Positions 26,509 to 36,200 of a stretch of 46,485 bases of DNA are shown here, piece by piece. The stretch is from positions 1 to 46,485 of the forward strand of contig JAFRRE010000028.1 of NCBI GenBank assembly GCA_017428285.1, given 5' to 3'. The position numbers and the translations under genes were made by a program. The stretch is from Bacteroidales bacterium. Its GTDB lineage: Bacteria; Bacteroidota; Bacteroidia; Bacteroidales; F082. Each line of letters starts with the position of its first letter. Positions within the stretch are counted from its first letter, which is position 1. The notes below the pieces were generated by a model, which was given only the letters and a program-made list of their open reading frames with translations, was not told where the DNA came from and searched no databases.

Positions 26509-27507
26509 TCAATCATACTCTCCCCAGTTGAAGCAAGCATCTTTCTGTATCTTCTTTATGGGGAAAAGAAGGGTGAGCTTGACTGTGGCGTTGCTAATGT
26601 AGCGCTTACCTAAGAGTGACGGGTCAATGGGCGATCCTGTATTCAGATTAATGGGAAGGTCGAGCACGGGATTGCCGTTGGGATCTAATATATCGTTGCC
26701 CTTAGAGTCTTTCTTTGTTACAAGGCCACGCTCGTATTTTGAATAGGTGTTGAGCAGTCCCAAATGGCATGACGCATCAAGTTTGGTATCGAAATAATAG
26801 CTTCCAACTGGAATTCGAAACTGTATGCCTAATCCGACCACTGCGCCAATGTTCCAGCGGCGCATGTTTCTTGCACTCAAGGTGTCAGTGATTTTAGGGG
26901 TTTGGACGCTTTGAGGGTTTGTCCCAGTGTTGTTTTGAAAGAACATAGGGGAGCCATTTACTAAGCTGTCCTTTTCCAGATCGATACTCCCTTGCAAAGG
27001 AATGGTGACCCGAGGTGCAATGAAGATATAAGGTCTGATGGCCTTTGTTGAATTAGTAAGATATTGGGTAATAGGAATTTGGAACAGCAATTCGCTATAT
27101 TGGATGTTGCTGTGGTTACGGATTTTAATGCTGTGGTGGTCGATGGAATCGGAACTAATGTATTTGTTGCTGAGTTCTGTGTTGCGGTTGGCATATATCA
27201 CATCCAAGCCGATGGCGTGATATTCACCAAGCTTTTTTTGAAGGGTGATGCCCACCAAAGCATTGTTGAAAGCAGAGGTAAGGAAAGTGGAGTCGAATGA
27301 AAGGGTAGTAATGGGCTGTTCAAAGGCAGTATTCGTACCTCCAACGTGGAACCAACGGGTGGCAGAGAGTCCTCCTATGATACCGACACTATATTCGGCT
27401 TCTGCCCAGGAATTCTGTTTTTTGGGTAAAGGCTTGGCAAACTGGGCTTTGGTATTGCCGCCAACGACAAGCAGTGAGATGAGGAATATATAGGCGAGTC
27501 TTTTCAT
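26509..27507 (-). CDS. Outer-membrane beta-barrel protein, cassette copy A
   Basis: A 332-residue protein with a signal peptide (about 1-21, ending TKAQ), then alternating hydrophobic strands such as 'YSVGIIGGL' and 'IRPYIFIAPRVTIPL', a PorT/OMP_b-brl-like layout. It ends LFPIKKIQKDACFNWGEYD. The protein encoded at 28433-29371 shares the AQF.KP start, the VG.IGG strand, the KPY...APR strand and the PIKK...DAC..WG.Y end, so the two are paralogues. The gene starts 5 bases after the upstream lipoprotein gene, so both are translated from one message. A barrel working with that lipoprotein is inferred. It is not a SprF/PorP-type protein as far as I can tell. Confidence 0.82.
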   Translation of the reverse strand: MKRLAYIFLISLLVVGGNTKAQFAKPLPKKQNSWAEAEYSVGIIGGLSATRWFHVGGTNTAFEQPITTLSFDSTFLTSAFNNALVGITLQKKLGEYHAIGLDVIYANRNTELSNKYISSDSIDHHSIKIRNHSNIQYSELLFQIPITQYLTNSTKAIRPYIFIAPRVTIPLQGSIDLEKDSLVNGSPMFFQNNTGTNPQSVQTPKITDTLSARNMRRWNIGAVVGLGIQFRIPVGSYYFDTKLDASCHLGLLNTYSKYERGLVTKKDSKGNDILDPNGNPVLDLPINLNTGSPIDPSLLGKRYISNATVKLTLLFPIKKIQKDACFNWGEYD

Positions 27508-27512
27508 GGTTA

Positions 27513-28364
27513 TCAGTTTTTGGATGGCTTAATAAATAAAGTGTCGAGTGGCTGGATGTTAATATCACCAGGTTGGGGTGTTTGTGCATTGGGATTTGTA
27601 TTTTTCAAGGTTTCCACTCCCATTTTGATCTCTGTGAGGCAGTATGGAATGCTATCATAAACAATAACAATAGAATCGTTAACAACAGGAGGGTCATTAT
27701 TAATGGTATCGTTAGGAATGGAATCTCTTGTGATTCTATCGTGGACTGGTTTAATTGTATCAATGGCAATGGGGAACTGTTTATATACAACTGTACCGGA
27801 AAGAATAACGGCATTCAAGGGTTGCAATTGTTGATGTTCTTTTAGCACCTCATAATAGTAAAGCGTGAAATAGGGGTCGTTACCCATAATGTAGGCATGA
27901 CGCAACACTTCAGGGTCTAAAGCAGCAGTGCCGTTAAATGCGGTATCAAAAAAGATGGGCAATAAGGTGTCGTTTAGGCAAAAGTCTTCCCATCTCTTGT
28001 TTTCCGTCATGATCTTATAGGTGTCGTCCGTGTTCGAACTCACTTTTGTGCCATCATCAAATTGCTCTTTGAAAGACAGACTTGTCATGCCAAAACAATG
28101 GTTGGAAAATGCGAAAACAATTGTGGTGTCATTGTTGTAACAGCTATCGAAAAGCATTTTCGGGGGATTTTCACCAAAATGCAACGAATCCATGTCGTTT
28201 AAAGTTTTAAGCAGGGGCCGAGGCATATAATAATTGATGTTCGGGATGTCTTGGTGCCCATAGAAAAGGGTGGTGTTGGAACCATTCGGGTCATCTTTCA
28301 GGCAAGAGGAAAAGAACAATAAGCCTGAAGCGAAGATGAGAGTAAGTGTTTGTCTTATTTTCAT
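27513..28364 (-). CDS. Lipoprotein, cassette copy A
   Basis: A 283-residue protein with a lipoprotein signal (lipobox FFSSC, Cys21) and no recognised domain. Shared with the protein encoded at 29401-30483 are 'HFGENPPKM' (there YFGDNPPKI), 'YIMGNDPYFTLYY' (there FIMGHDDYFTAYF), 'AVILSGTV' (there SVILSGKV) and a following 'MG.E' segment, so the two form a family. The C-terminal part is rich in Asp, Asn and Pro ('DSIPNDTINNDPPVVNDSIV'). It has its own promoter-like element and is followed after 5 bases by the barrel gene, so the two probably make one outer-membrane complex. Confidence 0.78.
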   Translation of the reverse strand: MKIRQTLTLIFASGLLFFSSCLKDDPNGSNTTLFYGHQDIPNINYYMPRPLLKTLNDMDSLHFGENPPKMLFDSCYNNDTTIVFAFSNHCFGMTSLSFKEQFDDGTKVSSNTDDTYKIMTENKRWEDFCLNDTLLPIFFDTAFNGTAALDPEVLRHAYIMGNDPYFTLYYYEVLKEHQQLQPLNAVILSGTVVYKQFPIAIDTIKPVHDRITRDSIPNDTINNDPPVVNDSIVIVYDSIPYCLTEIKMGVETLKNTNPNAQTPQPGDINIQPLDTLFIKPSKN

Positions 28365-28403
28365 GATGATGTCTCGTTTTTACTATTTGGTGTTGTTGTT
28401 TCG

Positions 28404-28411
28404 CAAAAGTA
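28404..28411 (-). promoter_or_regulatory. Promoter (-7 element) of cassette A
   Basis: On the minus strand TACTTTTG (28411 down to 28404) is an exact TAnnTTTG match, 40 bases before the lipoprotein ATG. The -33 region lacks a clear TTG. Confidence 0.58.
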
Positions 28412-28432
28412 TGGAATAATTGCACTTGTTCA

Positions 28433-29371
28433 TTAGTTATACTTTCCCCATCTGATGCAGGCATCTTGTAGCGGTTTCTTGATAGGCAACATGAAGGTGA
28501 GTGTGGCGTAGGCACTGGCGCTGTAGCGCAGATGGTTGAATTCTTCATTGATGATTTGGCCTTTCTTGAAAGTCGAAATGGCATACATGTTAGCCGAAAT
28601 GTCAAACTTGACAAGGAGATAATAATTGCTGATGTCAAACCTGAAAAGGGAACCAACGCCGATGGTGCCTCCGATATTCAATTTTCTAAAGGTGGACACG
28701 TTGAAAGGTACCTGATTATTCATAACCATAGTATCATGGGTAATGGGATCAATGATAGGAGCACCTATGGTGTCAAGGTATGAAGCGCTATAGGTCATCT
28801 TGTTTTGTTTAATAGGCAGTACATAAGAAATCCGAGGCGCGAAGTAGACGTAAGGCTTGATGTTCTTCGTGGAGGCCAAGCCGATGTAATAGGTGAGGGG
28901 AACGTAAGCCTCGAGGGTACGGTAGTTGGCAGTAAAGCTTTTTACAATTTGTCCAAATAAGATATTGCCCCCAACGGTATCCCATGCGTATGGAAAATGA
29001 TCATCTAAATAGCCTAGTTTCACATTGTGTTGGGCGTAGACCACATTCAGTCCTACCGAAAGGTTGCTTTTCAGCATACGCTCCACGCCAATGCCGCCGA
29101 AATAGCCCATGCTCTGGGTGAAGGGACTGATACTGTCGAAGGTCTTGTAGTTCTGCAGGAACCAATTGGAGGATTCAGGACTGCTGAAATGCGGCCACAT
29201 GGTAAGGTTGGCACCACCGATGAGGCCTACGTTCCATTTGGCATCACTTGACCCAACTCGGTCTCGAGGAGAGGTAATGGGCTTCTTAAATTGTGCCGTG
29301 GCGGAGAGGGTTAATAAGACAAACAGAGTTGCACAAAGGAACTTGATGTGTATGATAGGATGTAGTTTCAT
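28433..29371 (-). CDS. Outer-membrane beta-barrel protein, cassette copy B
   Basis: A 312-residue protein with a signal peptide (about 1-26, ending ATAQ) and barrel-type strands ('WNVGLIGGANLTMW', 'LSVGLNVVYAQHNV', 'IKPYVYFAPRISYVL', 'SASAYATLTFMLPIKK'). It ends LQDACIRWGKYN, the same unusual tail as the copy A protein. It lies 29 bases downstream of its lipoprotein partner gene and is probably the last cistron of the transcript containing the adhesin gene at 30505-33234. Length and layout fit small Bacteroidota outer-membrane barrels, and the exact family is uncertain. Confidence 0.82.
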   Translation of the reverse strand: MKLHPIIHIKFLCATLFVLLTLSATAQFKKPITSPRDRVGSSDAKWNVGLIGGANLTMWPHFSSPESSNWFLQNYKTFDSISPFTQSMGYFGGIGVERMLKSNLSVGLNVVYAQHNVKLGYLDDHFPYAWDTVGGNILFGQIVKSFTANYRTLEAYVPLTYYIGLASTKNIKPYVYFAPRISYVLPIKQNKMTYSASYLDTIGAPIIDPITHDTMVMNNQVPFNVSTFRKLNIGGTIGVGSLFRFDISNYYLLVKFDISANMYAISTFKKGQIINEEFNHLRYSASAYATLTFMLPIKKPLQDACIRWGKYN

Positions 29372-29400
29372 TTTTTTATGTTGCTAATAAAGTGGATTGA

Positions 29401-30483
29401 TTAGTCAAAAATATGCTTTTGAAATGTTGGGTAATAAGGACATATTGTGTCAGAACTCTGTATTAAAATATCATGTATATCAGGCTGCCCTCCCCAACCA
29501 GCAGTTCCAATATAAGGGAAGTCGGGAGGGTTGTAACTTTCGGCTCGCATACCCCAATGGAATTCTTCGATGCCATTATTGCCAACCTTGCCAGATAATA
29601 TGACGCTCTCGCGTCTTGTTAAATTCTCAAGATATTTAATTTGATCATATGCTTCAAAATCTGGATCAATCCATACTTTCCATATTTGGTGAAAATACGC
29701 TGTAAAATAGTCATCGTGTCCCATGATGAATATGCTATCCTCAACACTCGAATAATAGTAAAAAGAGCTAATGTTTTCGCGCTCATAATAATGAGACTCA
29801 GCAATGCAACGGTGTTGTCCTTCAAAAGAGAAAACGTTATGACCAGTGTATGCGATTGGTTTGGGAAAAGTAAAATCTGAGCCATAACCTTCTGTAAGGT
29901 CGCGTCCAAGTATTGTATCCAATAATAAATGGTCTATTGGTACGCCGAAGCAAAAGTCAATTTTGGGCGGATTGTCTCCAAAGTAGAGATAATTATAATA
30001 ACCCATAGCAGCAATCAGTTCGGCTGGGATGATACTGTCAATAGGAGGAATCACCTGCAAAGCATAATCTAGACCGAAACGGGCTTCGTAATGGTGCTTG
30101 ACAAAATGGGTTGATTTGTCTATGTCAAGACTGTCTAACTTGAAACCATAAATGGGGTTGTCAGAAACTCCATTTCCATCACGTACCCAATTAATAAAGG
30201 TGTAACCGTTTTTAGCACGCGCTTCCAGAATGATGGAATCTCCAACCTTAAACTCCAATGAAGCATTTGTTGGATTGAAAGGCGTCTTTATACTGTCATT
30301 GTTTTTTATTCTAAAAAAGATCAGCGTATCACAACCTTCTGGAGGAACAGCCTCAACGGAAAAAGGATTTTTGTTACGTTCAAAAGAATCGGGTACGTCG
30401 AAGAAATCCTTATCCTTGCTGCATGAAGCATAAATGAAGGCCGCAAGGCCGATTAATAACAAAAGACGCAATGTTTTATTCAT
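29401..30483 (-). CDS. Lipoprotein, cassette copy B, with InlB-B-like repeat
   Basis: A 360-residue protein with a lipoprotein signal (lipobox IYASC, Cys20). Compared with copy A it has an additional N-terminal module (about 40-150) containing 'ARAKNGYTFINWVRDG', which resembles the divergent InlB B-repeat/'bacterial repeat' folds of surface proteins. The rest carries the family motifs YFGDNPPKI, FIMGHDDYFTAYF and SVILSGKV. It starts 21 bases after the adhesin stop, inside the same transcript. The gene is visibly richer in A and T than the adhesin genes around it. The function is unknown; an outer-membrane location is expected from the signal. Confidence 0.8.
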   Translation of the reverse strand: MNKTLRLLLLIGLAAFIYASCSKDKDFFDVPDSFERNKNPFSVEAVPPEGCDTLIFFRIKNNDSIKTPFNPTNASLEFKVGDSIILEARAKNGYTFINWVRDGNGVSDNPIYGFKLDSLDIDKSTHFVKHHYEARFGLDYALQVIPPIDSIIPAELIAAMGYYNYLYFGDNPPKIDFCFGVPIDHLLLDTILGRDLTEGYGSDFTFPKPIAYTGHNVFSFEGQHRCIAESHYYERENISSFYYYSSVEDSIFIMGHDDYFTAYFHQIWKVWIDPDFEAYDQIKYLENLTRRESVILSGKVGNNGIEEFHWGMRAESYNPPDFPYIGTAGWGGQPDIHDILIQSSDTICPYYPTFQKHIFD

Positions 30484-30504
30484 TGTTTGAAAAGGTTTTA
30501 TAGG

Positions 30505-33234
30505 TTATTGAATGATGACTACTTTCTTGGTAAACACTCGTTTATTGTTGGTGAAAACAAAGAAATAGATGCCTTGGGAGTGTTGCGTCATAGTATAGTC
30601 ATAGCTGTAGCGGCTTGTTCCAACGTTGGTTTCAAAAGCATCAATAGGATTGCCAGTCATGTCGAACACTTTGACAACGGTTGGGCCTTCCATGTCCTCA
30701 AAGTCAATGCGCATCTGTCCTTTGTTGGGGTTGGGTACGATGTTGACCTTAGCCGCCGCAAGCTCATTCTCGTTAACGTCCAAGAAGGAAGACTTGAGGT
30801 AGATGGTGTCGTAATAGATGTCGCAGTCGTTAATAATCATGGCAACGAGAATTACATTTGAGGTATCGCGATCAGCCACGAAGACTGTACATTCACTGTA
30901 ATCATACCCATCTGGAGAATGCTTTGGTTCCGGATCGAAATATACCGTCCAAGATTCTTTGTTGGTATACCATTTACAGTTACTCCATTTGCAATTAGGG
31001 TTGGTCTCTTCAGCTTTGAATGTATATTGGAAGGAGAAGAACTCTGTGTTTGTAACCACGTATGCAGTGTCAAGGGCGTTAGGGTCGGGGATGCCAGACC
31101 ATACTGTTGTGCTGTCTGTAGGTCGGATTTTGGATGGGCTGGGGGAATATTTCATGTTTTCAATATAATAGGTCTGTTCACGGTAACAGCTATCTTCAGT
31201 CACACCTTTGAACGTATATTGAGTGTTTTCGTAAAATATAGTGTCTTGACCTAGCCAGGAAATGTGAACACTATTACAACTATCCGAGACGTAATACCGA
31301 TCCATGTAGTCAGGATGGTTGACCCTAACTGTGACATCTACGTCTCGTGTATAACCGGCAATGTTGTCGATTACATTGCATGTGTATTGGGTGGTTTGTG
31401 TTGGGGAGGCAATGGGGTTGGGGATATTGGGATTACTCAGGCCTGCGGTAGGTGTCCAAGAATAACGGAAGTCGCCAGAGGCACCAGTGGCATGAACTTG
31501 CAACTGTGTGCTTTCACCTTCGCAAATGGGAGCTGGAGTATCAGCTGAAACAATTAAAGCACTGGCGCCGATGTAAACGGTCGTTTGGTCGGTGCTGAAG
31601 CATTGGCCTTGCGGGTTGGTGACGGTTAGCGTGTAAGTTTGGTCGTCATATAAGGTTACGGTTTCAGTGCTTGGACTATTCGGATTCACCACCATATTGG
31701 CTGGCTCCCAGTGGTAGGAGAAGGAGTCTGATCCTCCTGAACCACTCAATTGAGCCGTAAGACCAGGATAAGGTAAACTTTGGTCATTTCCAGCATCGGC
31801 AATCGGTTGGGCGTAGACGGTGACGGTTTTGGTGATTTCATCAGTGCATCGGCCACGGCCATTCTTTACGGTGTGAGTCACTTGATATTCGCCCGCTGCT
31901 GCATAGGTGTGGGACGGGCTCGCTTCATCGGAGGTCTCGCCGTCACCGAAGTCCCAATGGTAGTTTTCGATTTCATGGCCAGCTGGTTCTGTTATTGAGG
32001 TGCTGTTAAATGGGGTGGGTTCGCCTTCGCAGACATTGTTGAAGTCGAAGTCGGCTATGGGTTCCGGAAAAACGATGACATCGGTAGAGCCAGTGGCAGT
32101 TTGTCCGTCGACGGAGGTGACGCATGTATAAGTGCCGCCCATTTCGTAGGTGCAGTTGGCAATGCTGGGGTTTTGCACATTGGAAGTGTAACCGTTGGGG
32201 CCAGTCCAGCTGTATGTGGCGCCCGCTTGTGTGGTGACCGTCAGTTGGATGGTCTCGCCGACGCAATACGGGCCGCTGTTGGTGGCGATGCCGGGCAAGA
32301 TACCACAGTCGGTGGTACCAGGGCCAGAGTCTTCAGCCTTGGTGAATGTGATGACGCAAGGCTGGCGTGAGAAGTTGCATATCATTGCGATATAATACTC
32401 TCCAGTCTCTGGCATGTGGTAATTGATGGTGCCGTGGCTGGCTTGATGATGGTGATCTTCTTCACGGAAACCTAAATAGATATCCTCTGAATAATGGGCT
32501 GAATAATTGCAGTCAATAATTTTGTCGGTAGTCAATTGTCTCACACAAGGTGCTGTCGGGTCATCAAAAGGCCCCCACATGCAGAAGTCGATATCTCTTT
32601 CTGTACCATCGTTTGGATCATGTCCTTCCATGTGGATGATGAATTGTCCTGGGGTATTAATCCTCATGTGATACCAGGAAGGGTTGTAGGAACTGCCGAT
32701 GCAGCCATCATCAAAATCTGCACCTTCAAGCTGATCGGCTGTTTGAGACGTGGTGGCAGCCTGAAACTGGATTAAGTCGGAGGTGCAGAAGGGGTCGGAA
32801 TTCACACAAGTGTTATTGACGGTGGTGGCTCTGTTGAGAGCAAGGTCCATGGTGATGGAGGCGAAATGCGTGGGAGGGACGCTTGATTTCCATCGAATGA
32901 CAAGGCCTTCAAGGTCAACCTTATCGATGAGCCTAAAGTCAGCGGAAGTGCTGTTGTAGAAATCCTCAAAAGTATCAAGGAAACCATCGTCTTGTCCATC
33001 GCTGCTGGGTATAAGGGTAAACAAACCGAATTGTTCTTCAGGGGTGACAATGAAGCGGTCGTCTTGATAGAGGTTGTACAATAGGTATAACCTGAAATCA
33101 TAGTTGTCGATCTCGAAGAAGTTCAATTCAATGCCCTCATTCGCGTAAGGCCTATAGGGCGTTTGCGCCCATTGTTTTATGGGCATGGCCGTCAGCAGCA
33201 GAACGGCTATTGCGATTTTTATGAGTCTTTTCAT
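30505..33234 (-). CDS. T9SS-secreted PKD/Ig-like adhesin
   Basis: A 909-residue protein with a signal peptide (1-24, ending QWAQ), an N-terminal domain (about 36-300, with 'NTCVNSDPFCTS', WYHMRI, 'RDIDFCMWGPF' and YYIAMICNFS) shared with two other proteins in the window, Ig-like domains (about 313-390, 477-556 and 558-638), a PKD domain (about 395-474, 'YHWDFGDGE'), the shared pre-tail domain (696-819) and a T9SS type A tail (about 820-909, 'VPNPNKGQM'). The part of the N-terminal domain around WYHMRI and DIDFC resembles bacterial pre-peptidase (PPC) beta-sandwiches. A surface adhesin role is likely. The two following cistrons encode lipoprotein and barrel copy B. Confidence 0.88.
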   Translation of the reverse strand: MKRLIKIAIAVLLLTAMPIKQWAQTPYRPYANEGIELNFFEIDNYDFRLYLLYNLYQDDRFIVTPEEQFGLFTLIPSSDGQDDGFLDTFEDFYNSTSADFRLIDKVDLEGLVIRWKSSVPPTHFASITMDLALNRATTVNNTCVNSDPFCTSDLIQFQAATTSQTADQLEGADFDDGCIGSSYNPSWYHMRINTPGQFIIHMEGHDPNDGTERDIDFCMWGPFDDPTAPCVRQLTTDKIIDCNYSAHYSEDIYLGFREEDHHHQASHGTINYHMPETGEYYIAMICNFSRQPCVITFTKAEDSGPGTTDCGILPGIATNSGPYCVGETIQLTVTTQAGATYSWTGPNGYTSNVQNPSIANCTYEMGGTYTCVTSVDGQTATGSTDVIVFPEPIADFDFNNVCEGEPTPFNSTSITEPAGHEIENYHWDFGDGETSDEASPSHTYAAAGEYQVTHTVKNGRGRCTDEITKTVTVYAQPIADAGNDQSLPYPGLTAQLSGSGGSDSFSYHWEPANMVVNPNSPSTETVTLYDDQTYTLTVTNPQGQCFSTDQTTVYIGASALIVSADTPAPICEGESTQLQVHATGASGDFRYSWTPTAGLSNPNIPNPIASPTQTTQYTCNVIDNIAGYTRDVDVTVRVNHPDYMDRYYVSDSCNSVHISWLGQDTIFYENTQYTFKGVTEDSCYREQTYYIENMKYSPSPSKIRPTDSTTVWSGIPDPNALDTAYVVTNTEFFSFQYTFKAEETNPNCKWSNCKWYTNKESWTVYFDPEPKHSPDGYDYSECTVFVADRDTSNVILVAMIINDCDIYYDTIYLKSSFLDVNENELAAAKVNIVPNPNKGQMRIDFEDMEGPTVVKVFDMTGNPIDAFETNVGTSRYSYDYTMTQHSQGIYFFVFTNNKRVFTKKVVIIQ

Positions 33235-33294
33235 TTCATTTGTGTTTTATGATATATAACTATCTGAAAACATACATTATTGTATTGCCTTCAT

Positions 33295-36200
33295 TTAATG
33301 GATGACAACGACTTTCTTGGTCAACACACGGCTGTTGTTTGAAATGACGAAGAAGTAGATGCCGTTGGCATGCTTTTTCAAGTTGTAGTCGTAGTTGTAG
33401 CGATTGGAGTTAATGGTGGTCTCGAAGGCATCAATCTGGTTGCCGGTCATGTCGAATACCTTGACGGCGGTTCGGCCATGCATGTTCTCGAAGTTAAGGC
33501 GCATTTGCCCATTATTGGGATTGGGTACAATGTCGACATTGACTGGGACAAGTCCGTTCTCGTCAACACCCAAGAAGGAAGACTTGAGGTAGAACTTTTT
33601 CGTTTTCTCACCGCAACTGTTTTTCGCCGTGGCAGTCAACACTACATAATCCTCATCGCGGTCAGCCACATTAACCCAGCAGGTGCTACTTTTTTTATCG
33701 GAGCAAAACACAGGAGTAAGATGCCATGAAGTCTTGCTTATGTCCCAAATACATGTATCCCAAACGCTTTTGCCTGCATCTTCTACATAGAACTGGTATT
33801 GGAAAGAGAAGAACTCGGTGTTGGTCACCACTGCGGCGCACATTGCCGTGTCATTGGTGGGATCATTGGGTTCTTCTTCAGGTATGCCAAACCAAGACGT
33901 TGTCCCATCGCTGGGGCCGTATTTATCCGGTAAAGGTGTGTATTTCATGTTCGTTACCCTGACCATTGTCGCAGTGTCGCAGCCAGGCTCAGTTTGGGTG
34001 TGGGCGTCTAAATCCACAAAGGCGTTTGGATTGGGTTCAGAAGAAAAAAGATAATCGCCGTTTTCTTTGAAATAAGTGGTATTCCCAAACCATTCGAACT
34101 GGATGGAATCGCATTTACTGTCGAAGTCTTCAGGGTGCTCAGGCTCACCATTGAGATTCTTATGGTTAACCGTGAGGTGTAATTTATAGTCCTCAGTGCA
34201 AGGGGTTGGCGGTGCGCTGGGGTTGTTCGGGTCGTAGTACATGACTTGGGTGTTGGGGTTGCTCGGGTCGGAATACAAGGGAATGGAATAGGGAACTTCG
34301 CAGTTTTGTTCGTAAGTACCCACCCATACGCCTTTTACCCACCAATCGTAGCTGTCGCATACGGAATCGGTGATGTGTGTTGTCTCAGGGATTTGGCAGA
34401 ATGTAAGATTAAGGGTGAAAATGCTTTCACAGGGGGCAGTGGGTAGTGTATCGATGTGCGTGCCTCCCGAGTAATAGGGGATGACAGTATCAATTTCAGG
34501 AATGTAGCAATGATACACGGAGTCGGAATAATAACCCACATATTCTGTTCTGTTGATTGTGGAATATGGGGTGACGGAGAAATCAAATTGTACGGGCTTA
34601 TCGCAACCGTGACTGTCTTGAAGGATAAATGTGTATGTGCCTGGTTCATAGATTGAATCGCCTTCAAAAACGTAAGGCAGGTTGTCTGGACATCGACTGA
34701 CAGGAGGAAGTGTTTCCATAACGTTTTCAGGCCAAACCGTCAATTCCAATCTTACAATGCTGTCGCAGCCGTGGATGGTATGGTCGGTGTATGATATCTG
34801 GTGGAATCCTGGGGCGCTGTATGTGGTATCATAGAAAGTGTAGCTTTCTCCATAGCAGATGGCTTCGGTGATGGTGGTCTCATCATAGGTGGGGTAGTGG
34901 TCAAGGTGCAAGTAAATGGTTTTGTCGCATCCTTGCTCGGTTTGGGTGGGAAAATTGTAAGTTCCGACTTCGCTATAATTTCCGCCGTTCCAATTGTAGA
35001 CATCGCCTGGACATATGGTCATGTATTCGTCTTCGACGATGACATCATTCACCGTTACGGTGACACTTACATTTTGTGAGGTTTGACCATCAGTGACGTG
35101 GCAGGTGTATGTGGTGGTTTGTGATGGAGAGGCCATGGGGTTGGAGATATTGGGGTTGCTGAGACCTGTGGTGGGTGTCCACGAGTAAGTAAGGTTGCCG
35201 GTGCCACCACCTGCGCTAACGTAGATTTGCCCGCTACCACCTTGGCAGATGCTGATGTCAGGACCTGCAGTGACTGTCATGGCACTGCCGCTGATGTAGA
35301 TGGTCACCTGGTCGGTGCTGGAGCAGTCGCCTTGCGGGTTGGTGACGGTGAGGGTATAGGTCTGGTCTTGGGTCAAGGTCACAGTTTGCGTGTTTTGGGC
35401 GTTGGGATTGGTCACCATGTTGGCGGGGTCCCAATGGTAGTTGAATGTTCCCGCACCACCTGAACCGCTCAATTGCGTTGAGGTGCCGTATGGAATGGTT
35501 TGGTCATCTCCGGCATTGGCTGCAGGCTGGGGGTAGACAGTGACAGTTTGGGTCTTGGTGCTAGTGCAATGACCATTGCCACAACTCACGGTGAGGGTTA
35601 CTTGATGGTTGCCTGCGTTGGGGAAGGTATAGGAGGGATTTTGTTGGGTTGAAGTTTGCCCACCACCAAAGTTCCACAGGTAACCTGTGATTTGTTGTCC
35701 TGATGGGTTAGTCGTTGAAGTGCTGGTAAACTGGGTGGGCTGGCCTTGGCAGACCGAGGTGAAGGTGAAGTTGGCATTAGGTTGGGGATAGACGACAACA
35801 TCAGTAGTGGCACTGTTGGTCTGAGTGCCCACGGTGATAGTGCAGGTGTAGGTGCCAGCCATGGCCATGGTGCAGTTCGTACGGGTGGGGTTCTGCTGGT
35901 TTGAGCTGAATCCGCCAGGGCCAGTCCAGCTGTATGAGGCACCCGCTTGCCCATTGGCAGTCAGATGGATGGTTTCGCCCACGCAGTAAGGGCCGTCGTT
36001 GTCGACCATGGGAGGCAGAATGCCACAGTCGGTGGTGCCTGTACCGCCAGTCTTGCTGAAGTTAATGTTGCACGTCTGGTTCGAATAGTTAGTGATGATG
36101 AGGATAAAGTAATCGCCTGTTTGGGCTGAAGAGGGAATGATACAGTTTTCATTGGAAGCGGTGGAGTAACTGCAGCTGACAACCTTATCAGAAGTCAAAC

